The translations under genes were made by a program, and so were the position numbers. A model generated the notes under the pieces. The model had not been told where the DNA came from and made no database searches. It saw only the letters and a program-made list of their open reading frames with translations. A stretch of 64,000 bases of DNA from Apostichopus japonicus (taxonomy: Eukaryota; Echinodermata; Holothuroidea; Aspidochirotida; Stichopodidae): the NCBI RefSeq assembly GCF_037975245.1, contig NC_092577.1, positions 28,063,898 through 28,127,897 of the forward strand. Direction: 5' to 3'. Shown here piece by piece: positions 47,401 through 59,400 of the stretch (the stretch's first letter is position 1; every line of letters begins with the position of its first letter).

Positions 47401-50400
47401 AAAGCAATTATTTCTGTTTTCATCAAAGCTACCGATTATGTTCGCTTTAAGGCAACCAGTTGAGTTTGCCATTAGGCAACTGGTTATGTTTACCCCTCAA
47501 GGCAATGGGTTATTTTGCATAAAGCAGCGGGTTGTGTTTGCTTTAAAGCATGGTTTGTTAATTTGCTTTAAAGCAACCAGTTGAGACTGCCTCAAGGGCA
47601 ACTGGTTATGTTTGCATCAAGGCAACTGGTTAGTTTGCTTAAAGCAGCCGGTTGTGTTTGCTTTAAAGCTGTGGTTTTGTTTGCTTTAAAGCAACCAGTT
47701 GAGATTGACTCAAGGCAACTGGTTATGTTTGCATCAAGGCAACTGATTAGTTTGCTTAAAGCAGCCGGTTGTGTTTGCTTTAAAGGAACCAATTTCCCAT
47801 GATTCATTGTCAGATAAATTGAAAATTTTAGATTTATTCTGTAATATCTGTTCCTACCTGCATTTATCGTCCCTTAATTAGGATATTTTTTTGCTTCAGC
47901 TCATCATTCCGTAAAATTAATTACACAATGGCTTCATTTTGTGCCTTTTTTGTTGTTGTGTTCCTCAAGACTTCCCCATTCACTGCTGGTGAAGTGGCCA
48001 GATGGTAACGAGGTTAAACCTGGAAGTAAGGTTCCTGCTGGTTCAGTTATTGGTAAGCATTCGTTTTATTCACTTGTAAACTTCCAAATTATTCTTTCTT
48101 TCTGTCAGAACTAACATGATCAAAATCATATTTAAGTTAATATCAGATTAATTTAAAGAAACTATTCACATCATTACAATTAAATTTATCTTAAATTTAA
48201 ATATTTGATATTTTGATGTGTTTCGGGTGAATGCTATGAAATATTTTTTCTCTCAGACAAAATCGTGCATTTAGCTTACGTAGTCACTGAAAATATCTTC
48301 TTTAAAATATTAAAGCTTATATCTTTCAATATTTGATTACTTTGATGTGTTTTGGTATCTTTATTATATATAATATAATATATATAATAATATATAAGTA
48401 CTCTTTCTCCCTCCCAATGCTCATCATCTCCCACTCGCCTGATATATAGTACATGATAACAACATGATATTTATTAACTTCAGTACTGGTTTGTTCTTCA
48501 CATGATAATTCCATATCATTTTCTTCCAGCTGATACTTTTGTTAAGAATATGTTGCATTATTATTATTCATATTTACTTCTTTTGTCAAAACAAAAATCA
48601 GGTGATATTCAAGTCCAGCTTGTAAACAAGAAAGGGGAAGAGATCGTTAAGCTGCCAAACACAAACACAGCTGCTAAAAGATTCTTGATGGAACAAATAC
48701 TGATTAAACATAGTAAGCAGTCTTTGATATGATTTATCTGTTTCTTTTCCTGGGACAAAAACAAGTCAAAACTGCTTAGTTCCACTCCCAATTGTCAATG
48801 TTATGGCAGTTTTCTGCAACCATTTTAAGATCTGATAGTAAAAACATATTTTCTGTCATAAACCCGCTCTTTCAGAAGTTTGCATGAAAATAAACGTGAA
48901 AAGTGAACATTTTTACCATTTTCCTAATGCTTTTATTAATTTCTGTCATGTTAACATATAGTTTGGTTCCTGTTTGATACTATCATAGTTATGTAAGCTT
49001 CTATAATTCTGATTCCTGATTTAAAAAGTTCATCGTTTGCAACATTTTGTCAAGCATTGTCTGCAACACTAACCGATAATAATGTCCTTCTATCATGTTT
49101 CATTGGAGTAACATGAATGTTTGAGTTTGGTGAAATTTCATAAAGCTGGTGAAAAGAAAAACATACTGAATGATATCACCATAGCAACTAAATGGCAACT
49201 ACAGATACAAACTGCTGTAAGTGGATATTCATGGTTGGGAATTGGTTGCGCCAAACATTTGTTTAATATCCATTGCTACCGTTGGCTTTTCCACAGCTTG
49301 TAAGACATGAAATTTGTCATCAATACAGGAAGGATATATTGATCTTGATATTTATTTTGATAAATTTAAACAGGTTCTGTTGGAGATTCCAGGATTGTTT
49401 ATCACATCAGCCAACACAACAAGCTGTGGGCTCATTGGTTCCATCGTATAGGTAAGGGATACTACGTACATGGCAGGCCATATGTGCAATAATTCCATAA
49501 ACCAAGTTTGTCGCCATTAAACTCTGTTTTTTCGATTGATAAACTCAGTTTATCAAATGGATAACCGCGTTTTTCGCGATAAACTCAGTTTATCGAGCGA
49601 AAAGCAGGGTTACCTCGATAAACTAAGATTATCGGCAATAAACCAAGTTTATCAAATGGGAACTATGTTTTTCGCTCGATAAACTAAGGTTTTCGATAAT
49701 CTCTGTTTATCAATAAACTGAGTTTATCGATAAACCCAGTTTATCGATCGATAAACCAAGTTTATCGAATTGGTTATGGCACGCCACATGTGCAAAAATT
49801 TGATAAACCGAGTTTATCGCCGTTAACTCTGTTTTCGATCGATAAACTTAGTTTATCGATAAACTCAGTTTATTGATCATAAACCGAGTTTATCGAATTG
49901 GATATGGCATGCCACATGTACAATAATTCGATAAACCAAGTTTATCGCCGTTCACTCTGCTTTCCGCTCGATAAACTGAGTTTATTACGAAAAACATGGT
50001 TATCCAGTCGATAAACTCAGTTTATCGATTGAAAAACAGAGTTTAATGGCAATAAACTCGGTTTATTAAATTATTGCACATGTGGCTTGCCATATACGTA
50101 GGGACTTTAGGGGAGGAATCATGATAAGTCTGACAAATACTGGGAAAGTACAGAATGAAATTCTCTCCCTGATCTCTTGCTGTTCAAAGTTGGTTTAATT
50201 AACATCATCCTGCTATGAAAGTGTGATTATATTATGAAACTTCTTACTAATGAATAAAAACAAAAAATGCACAGATTATCAACTGTATTTAGAAAGATTG
50301 TAATGACAAGCATAGCTGCTGGGGTTATCATGTTGAGAATATTAAATTCTGATGTCAGATATATAATATAATCATTCTCTTCAGCACCTTGTCTCATTTG

Positions 50401-53400
50401 AATTGTGTGGGTCAAACCGCAAAGAATTACCGATCGTTATCTCTTACCTTGTAATACTCAGAGGTTGTTCGGGATGTCGGCTCGTACTCCCTGGTACTGC
50501 AAGCGGTCTTGGGAGAGAGCGGGGCAACAAAATTTGCCGGGAAGACTCTACCCAACGTGAGAATCAAATTCACGGTCATAGGTAAATGTTTATTCATGTT
50601 ATATGTTATGGTGATAAGTTACTCCATTTAAAAAAAAATTGCCTCATATTTGTAGAAGTTTGGTGTAAATCTAAGAGGAGAGTTCAGTGATAGACAAGAC
50701 ACTTATTTCAAGTATGTGGTTCTGTGCACAATCTGTTCTGTAATTAATTCCTCATTTGAATTGGGCTGTGAGAAGCTTTTAAACTGCAAAATGCAGATGA
50801 ACAAATGTATATAATGAATGTTTGTGTACTGTTACGAGCAAGTTTTCCTGTGATGGGTGATCGCCAGATAAGGTATCCAGGGAATAAATTAAAAATATAC
50901 TGTTGTGTACCATTTTCTATAAAGGCTCTGAAGTTGTTCTCTGATCAAATAGTATAGTTCCTGTGTAGAAAACTGCTATATATATCTTTACTCTTGTGTA
51001 GCAACTTAACCATTTAGTGTAGCATTTTGCGATGCGATACTGGATAAATTGTTCCCTGGTATCTGACTTTTTTTCCCATCTCACTCAAAAATGTTTGATC
51101 CCGGTGATTTTTGGCTTTGTCTGATTCATTCCACCCAATTGAACTAGGAAATACAGCCAGTAACAAAGCTCTATTCGGCTCAGTAATCTCGGAGAGGAAG
51201 ATTCTCAAAAGGCTCTTCTAGTTTGAAGGGAGTGTAGAATGAATCATTGGTTTCACAGATCCATCAGGATCTGGTTTCTTAGGGAGGAAGTAGACGGACA
51301 ATGAAGTATTGTCTAACCTGTGTTGTAGTCTTCTCTCTCATGAATGCTCTTTGGTTACACAAAGAGTTATCACTTCAAAAGATTATAAATGAAAGTTTAC
51401 CGCAGATTCTATGCTAGAATGTTATAATGCAGATAGCCTGTAACTTACATCAATCTAAATATGCTGGATTTGTACAGTTCAGAAGACCCTTCCAGATGGG
51501 GAGACAATACTCCCCCCTCCTCCCCTCCACCCCCTCTTCAGATTCTAAGTTTCGTCTAATCAATTTTTCTTCATTTCTCCTTTCCCTTTAAAACTTAACT
51601 TACTCTCAATTTGGCCACAAAATTGTGAGCCAGGACGACTATGTCGTGAACGTTTGATGAAGATGTTGAGGTTTCTGTGGTTGTTGCTTTGATTTCAGAG
51701 GGTCCACCAGCAAAGTTCAGCATCGGCCTGATGGAAGGCCCATGTCGGATTGGGGTCCCCTTCTCCATTCCTCTTCAGCTGCGAGACATATTCAACCACC
51801 TGTGCAAGCCGGATATGTCACTCATCCCTGAGGTCAAAGCAAAGTGAGTTGATGTGGACGGTATCAATGATTTATGACAGAAAAGTAAATGGAACTTGAT
51901 AACTCAGTTTTGGTAAAAGTCAAGCAGTTTCTCAGGTTGCTGAATTGCAGGAATTAATTGTAAGAGATGACTATGCTATGTGTCAGTACATCTGTAATTT
52001 TTGAACCAGCAGTAAAACTGGTCATGTGATCTGATGCTGAGCAAGGATTCTTGTAGGGTTTGTTAATGTTACCGATCAATGTCTTTGATGTCAATGAGTC
52101 ACTTAGATCCTTCATTCATTATCTATCGTGTGCTGTTGATGTGAATGGATGAGTAACATCTTTCATTCATTATCTATCATGTGTTGTTGATGTGAATGGA
52201 TGACTTAGATCCTTCATTCATTATCAATCGTGTGTTGTTGATGTGAATGGATGACTTATATCTTACATTCATTATCTATCATGTGTTGTTGATGTGAATG
52301 GATGAGTAACATCTTTCATTCATTATCTATCGTGTTGTTGATGTGAATGGATGACTTAGATCTTTCATTCATTATCTATAACATGTTGTTGATGTGAATG
52401 GATGACTTAGATCTTACATTCACGATCTATCATGTGTTGCTGATGTGAATGGATGACTTAGATCCTTCATTCATTATCTATCGTGTGTTGTTGATGTGAA
52501 TGGATGACTTAGATCTTTCATTCATTATCTATCATGTGTTGTTGATGTGAATGGATGACTTAGATCCTTCATTCATTATCTATAACGTGTTGTTGATGTG
52601 AATGGATGACTTAGATCCTTCATTCATTATCTATCGTGTGTTGTTGATGTGAATGGATGACATAGATCCTTCATTCATTATCTATAACATGTTGTTGATG
52701 TGAATGGATGACTTCGATCTTACATTCACGATCTATCATGTGTTGCTGATGTGAATGGATGACTTAGATCCTTCATTCATTATCTATCGTGTGTTGTTGA
52801 TGTGAATGGATGACTTAGATCCTTCATTCATTATCTATCGTGTGTTGTTGATGTGAATGGATGACTTAGATCCTTCATTCATTATCTATCGTGTGTTGTT
52901 GATGTGAATGGATGACTTAGATCCTTCATTCATTATCTATAACGTGTTGTTGATGTGAATGGATGACTTAGATCCTTCATTCATTATCTATCGTGTGTTG
53001 TTGATGTGAATGGATGACTTAGATCCTTCATTATCTATAACATGTTGTTGATGTGAATGGATGACTTAGATCCTTCATTCATTATCTATCATGTGCTGTT
53101 GATGTGAATGGATGACTTAGATCCTTCATTCATTATCTATCATGTGTTGCTGAGTGGATGTCTTAGAACATTCATTATCTATCATGTGTTGCTTATGTGA
53201 ATGGATGACAAACATCTTTCATTCATTATCTTTTATGTGTTGCTGACATGAATGATTTTCTTAATTTATTCATTCAGAATTCTCAGGATAAATGTGTTGC
53301 TGATGTGAGTGAATGCCAGTGATATTAATGTCACATGATGGCATACAAACATGATATTGGTTTATTTTTCTTTTCTGATCAGTGGCCTGGACTTGAGGTG

Positions 53401-56400
53401 GCAGGGTGTAGAGTCAAAGAACAAATTACTTTACATAAAGAACGTCACAGCCAGTGGAAAGGTCTTATCAACACAAGATTTCAATCTCAAGGTGACCATC
53501 CGTAGCTTGCAAGATGCTACTCAAAAACTCAGGGTCCGTATGCTACCAGGTATGTATTATAAACCTTTACTTCAGGACATCCTGGATAGAAGATAGACAT
53601 GTAGCATTCCAATCAATTATCCTCTTAATGTGGTGACAAACAGCTTCAGTCCACTCATGTAATGATAAATACAGGAGTCCTTGTAAGACTCTCACTCACA
53701 ACCATCCATCACTTCATTCAGTAGCTCATCTTTTCTGGTAATTTCCTTAGGTGCTGTTCATTCCATCAAGGTCACTGAGTTCTCCCGAGGTACAACCACG
53801 CTGGAGAATGGTGAAGCTCTGTCCTTGGAGGTGGAGCTTCTTGATGAGGCAGGAAATCCGACCGTTGAGAGAGGTGCTAAAGTAACATGCAAGGTAAGAA
53901 AAGAAGATTAAATCATTTGTCCAGAGAAAGAATTAAACAGGGACAAAGTGGGTGTTTGGAAATAGAGGAGCTAAAGTGACTTGCAGGGTAATAAGATTAA
54001 ATCATTTGTCCAGAGAAAGAATTAAACAGAGACAAAGTATGTGCTTCTGTGGAGACAGCGAACACGTGTCGGCCGAATCTTTGGTGCGGTTTGCTGTGTG
54101 GAGGGAAAGAAACTGAGTGTGTTTCTCAGTCAGGGCTAAAGTCATGTGTTATATGGATGCCATAACTCCATCGCAGATGTAGTTTCACCTAGGCCACAGA
54201 AGACAAAAGAGGCAAATGCTTGAATTTTCTTATATTTTGGGTAAATGGCAATGGCACAAGTCAGTCATTTAGCTACTATGTTTCTCAGTCAGGGCTAAAG
54301 TCATTTGCTATACGGATGCCATAGCCCAATCGCTGATGTAGTTTCACCCTAGGCATCAAATGAAAAAAGAGGCAAATGCTTGAATTTTCTTATTTTTTGG
54401 GTGAATGGCACAAGTCAGTCATTTAATTAGTTTACAACCATATTCATCATTTGTCAGATCTGTTCATTGCCCCCAGCACCTCCTTCTATACCAGCCCAGT
54501 ACCAGCCCAGTATTGGTTAATATTTCCATTCAAAATTGGTCCTTATTCTACCACACATCATTGAAGCCTCTGTACCCTCTCCCCCTCTCCCCCATCTCGC
54601 CTAGTTCTGCCTTTCTTTCTTTGCCTTCCAGTTTATTGGACGTCCAGGTTTACCTGTTTACAAGTCAGCTTGCAGTCAGAGTGGCACAACGCAGTTGACC
54701 GGTAAACCGATACTTCTGAAGAACATGAGTAAAACTTCTGTCAAAATCACTGCAAAGGTTGAATTGGAGGTAAGAACAGAGGCTCCAAAAGCCCAGTTGC
54801 TCAGAAGTTAGCAAACCCGCCCCCTCCCCCCACTTCCTTATTTTTCCAGGCCCCCTAATTGACCCTGGGCCCTGTTGTAAGTTTACAGTCATGTGGATCT
54901 AGAACAATTTTAAAGTAGCATACATGGACAGTAATGGTCAACAAGACTTATGTTAAGAATCTTGCTCAATTTAGAAGAAACCTTTGTGGTGCCTCATCCT
55001 TATATCTTTCCAAAAGATTTCTCACATGACATGTATGGTTAATTTCAACAGGGTTCGTCTAGTAGAGTGTCCGCAGTGGAACAAATGGTTGAAATCGTGC
55101 CGGGGACCACTCCGCATTTCATCAATGTGCGGTACAAGGATAAGACGGGAAAGGAAATCACACTGGTTGATGGTGAAGTCATAGAATGTACCGTTGGTGA
55201 AGCCGTCTCAAATTTAGGTAAACTCCCTATCTCATTGAATCTCATTGTATTTATCAACTAGGTGTGAAAGTTCATTACAAGCAGTGCTAGTTTAACACTT
55301 TGTGAGGCCCCTAGGACCCAAATACCACCGCCTTCATTAAATGTTATAAGCCCACCCAAAGTAGAAAGTTGGCATGTCTTGCATGGAAGTGTCTCCTGGT
55401 CCACGTACCCGCACTCGTTATGGGGATCGTGCCTTTTCTGTCTTTTCTTTTCTCTTTGGAACAAACTCCCATTTCACGTTCGTGACTCTCCCTCCCTTTG
55501 TACTTTCAAGAGACAACTTAAAACGTTTCTGTTTGATTCCTAGTTTCTTTTTTCCCCCTTGGTTTCCTTTGTCTCTTTCCTACTTTGTAAAGCGCTTTGA
55601 AATGCTGTATTAAGCACCATATAATGTAATTTATTATTATTATTATTATTACTAAGTGTCCACACATGTTCCTTGACCATGGGCACCTCAGGCCTATTGG
55701 ATAATCCAGCACTGATTCTCAGCAGAATGGGTTTCATTACTTTGAATCAAAATTAAGCTGTTGATTTGGGGCAATTTACTTCATTTTAATAGTCAATCTT
55801 TCAGAGTGCAAGCTTTCCAAGTAATATTTGGTAATATTTTGGTATCAGGTACAACTTGTCTCCCTGTGTAACCTCTGCATGAGGAAAGTTTGTGTCATTC
55901 TTACGTCATTCATGCCGCAAAAGTGTCCATTAGCTATAGGTTGCATCCGACAAACACCCGCCGTTTGTACTGAACGGCAGGTGTTTTCCAGTTGGTTAGC
56001 TGAGTGATCAGTCCCATCTTTCGCACCTTAGTTGAGCTGCCTATTCGTCTATTATGCAACTCATCACACAGCTAGTAGCTAAATCAATATCAAATCAAGG
56101 CAGACATGGCAAGGTGTGAACAAATCAACTCTTCCAAACTCACCAGTCTGTTTGCAGAAGAGATAAGTAGGTTGAGGTCAAGAGAGCTGAAAAATGCAAC
56201 CTATTGTTAATGGACTAACTCTCGTCATGTTAAACATGTCTGAAAAGTGACTTATCTCCCTATGTAATATTCAAGGCTAACTTCTATCATTGTAACAGTG
56301 TTAAAAATGCATAAAAGATAACTGGGTAAAACTATGCATGTTTATAGTCCACACCAATACTGAAGGGCTATCTATTGCAAACAGAATTTGTGATAAAGAT

Positions 56401-59400
56401 GTGTTATCATCACCAAAATGGAGAAATGTATTTTGTGACTAAACCAGAATAGCATGAACTTATAAATACTAGTGAGCTTTCCTTTACATTAACATTAACA
56501 TTTACATTTACATTATCAATCTCTTTGACTGTCACATACATGGCAGTGTTTGCTATCTGTAATACTAGTGATCTTTACATTAACATTTACATTAACATTA
56601 ACATTTACATTAACATTAACATTCTTTTTGACTGTCACACACACGGCAGTGTTTGCCATCTGGGACGAAGGACGTCGTCAGCTGCCCCTGACTCCATCCC
56701 TGGTCGACAAGATCACCGTCAATTGGCAATCGAAGCAAGACGAGGAATTGATCAGGCAAGGCCGACTCCCCGATGTGAAAGCTCCTACCAAGGTAGACGA
56801 GAGTAAATATTGTAAAATAGACGTGACAGAAGGGCAAGGACTCTCCTTCAGTTTCTCGGTCAAGTAGGTGTCTCCAACTGCTCCTTACTGCTTTCCTCTT
56901 ATCATTGGATCTATTTCTTGCGGCGGTTCTAGTCTTAGTTTGAATGGACCAATATTGAAAGATGTATGTTACGAATAAGGAGACACAAAGCCAGCTATCC
57001 TCTTGGGCTTTATATCCTCAGTAGAGATATTTGCGAAAATCTCTCCAAACAGTTTCGAAAAGCCACAGTCCCTTTGGGAAGGATTCTAGTTCAAATACTT
57101 TATGTCTATGAGTCATCATTTTGTATATCTGTGATGTCATATTGTTTTTTTTTTCTTTTCATATTTTCAGGGTAGAATGTTGTTAGCATTGTTGGCACTG
57201 AGACCATCATGAGGACATGTTAAGAACTTCATTATTTTATCATCTTCAGCATTTTCACGAAACAATTCTCTGTTAGTACAGAAACATCAACTTGAAATAC
57301 ACAAACAGAGAAACAATTGAAGCACATGTGGCTTGATGATGTCATATTTAGACTTGCTCAAGTCTCCTGCCTTGTGCATGTGTAAAAAGGAACATGGAAC
57401 ATGCAATATATTTCTATCCCGAGACGATGGGTGGGTCTGTTTCTTGTCAAATAACAGTGTTTGCACGGGTTATCCTGGTACCCGGGTACCCACCCGACGC
57501 TCTACTACCCGGTTCCTAATTTGTTACCCAAATCCTTTAAATTTTTTTATTGAATGTGTATATTCCTTTTCTTTTACTTTTTAAGAAGTTTAAAAATGTT
57601 TCGAAAGCTACAAATTTTTAAAATAACAGGTTAAATGAAAGAAACAAATGCAAATTGAAATTAACGAACCATATGAACATGGAAAAATTGCCAGAGAAAA
57701 AATACAGTTGATAAATTATAGCATTCAATTTGCAATTTATTGAAAATAGCTATACCAGAAGGTAAATAGACAAATTTCTGGGTACCCGGATCCCGGACGG
57801 GTAACAGCCTCGGGTACCAGGTTCCCAAATTTTGGTACCTGCGTAAACACTATTAAATAATAAAGTGAACCTCTCTGTACGGCTAGATAAAACTTTGATT
57901 GTCTCTGCCTATCTCTGAACCCTAACTTCATGTTGTTTTGTGAATGTCTTGATGTAAAGTATTTAAAACCATATCAGACCGTTATTAAATACAGTATCCT
58001 GACTTGATTTTCTTCTGACTCTGTCTACCAGATCATCATTATTCAAATCCACATGTGATGATAAAGTGAAGTAAATTTACTCATATATCTTTTAGACCAC
58101 TGGTCGGCATCCCTCATCATCTCAAGTGTGTATGCAAGGGCAGCCAATCGGTCAAACTGAATGAGTTTCTGGACGATATCGTAGAAGTGCATGTAACTGA
58201 CAGTTACGGTAATTCATTGAAGAGAGTAAGTCTAAAATTGAGCTATTTCGTTGTTGTTGTTTTGTAAACCAAACTGAAATTTGATTCAGTATATAATAAT
58301 ATAAGAATATTTGAGCAGTTTGCAAACTTAAAGGTCTAATGACCCAGGATCTTCCACTATACTGACCCTTGACCCCACCAGACCCCCATGCCTCAGAATT
58401 GATGATCAGAATGCATGTTGGCGAGGACCTTACCAGACCCAATGCCTCAGAATACATGATCAGAATGCATGAAAACTATGACCCCACTAGACCACATGCC
58501 TCAGACTGGATGATCAGGATGCATGAAAGCTAGCTTTTGGAGTATGGACTTCATGTTGAAAAATGAAACTTGATTTGGTCTCCCAGGGCAAGCCCTGAAA
58601 CTTTTGGGTCATACTGCACAATTTGCGGACCCCCCTCCCCCTCCCCCATCATTTGAATTTGCCGATTTTTTTGTTTAACAATATAAAGTTCAACTTAAAG
58701 AGATATGTTTTGAATGTTTCATTGTAAGCAAAAAATGTTCAAAAGGAAGTCAAAATGCTCTAAAATTTACAGTGTCAATGAATAAAACAACAAATAATAA
58801 TAGCACCCTCCCCCCCCCCTTCAAACAAAAAGAAGAAATCTGTAAACAATTAAGTTACTTGTAAAGTACCATGGAGTAGGCAAAAGATATTTCTTGGGAT
58901 GAATGTCTGTAAGATTAATGTGAGTTTATTGACCAGTAAATGCATTTTTTTCCCCCTTTAAAGAGAGACCCACAGCTACTCCGATACTTTGAGCTTATTG
59001 AAGTCTGTATGTTCAACTAACAAGAACCACAGGGAAGATCAAACAAACATAAACTGTTTTACCAGGGCAAACATCCTCTTTCTGTAGCTGCTAATTGTCT
59101 GTGCTTCATTACTGTGACCACAAAGACTCTGATGCAAGTATCTTTATCTCTCTAATCTATTCTCCGTTTCTCAACCAGTTACCGCAGAGGGCGTTAAGTA
59201 AATTGAAAGTCACCGGTAGAGGCCTGGATGAGAAAGCTCTGGAGATACGGAACCTTCCGAACATTGGCTTTGCGCTCAACAGACTACGTTTCCGTGGGAC
59301 GGATATGAGCCCCAAAGACGTCACGGTCGAATACAAGGAATTTAGGGACATCTTCAGAATAACGGTCGAATCCGGACAACCCAGTCAGCTGCAATTTGTG

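Noticed and set aside
49121-49303. Coding exon before SMCHD1 exon 17
   Set aside because: It does not match SMCHD1 and is not needed; exon 16 joins exon 17 in phase and with conserved sequence.
43389-53235. Regular repeats in introns as a CRISPR-like array
   Set aside because: Units are adjacent or near-identical with no unique spacers, and the context is an animal gene; these are minisatellites.
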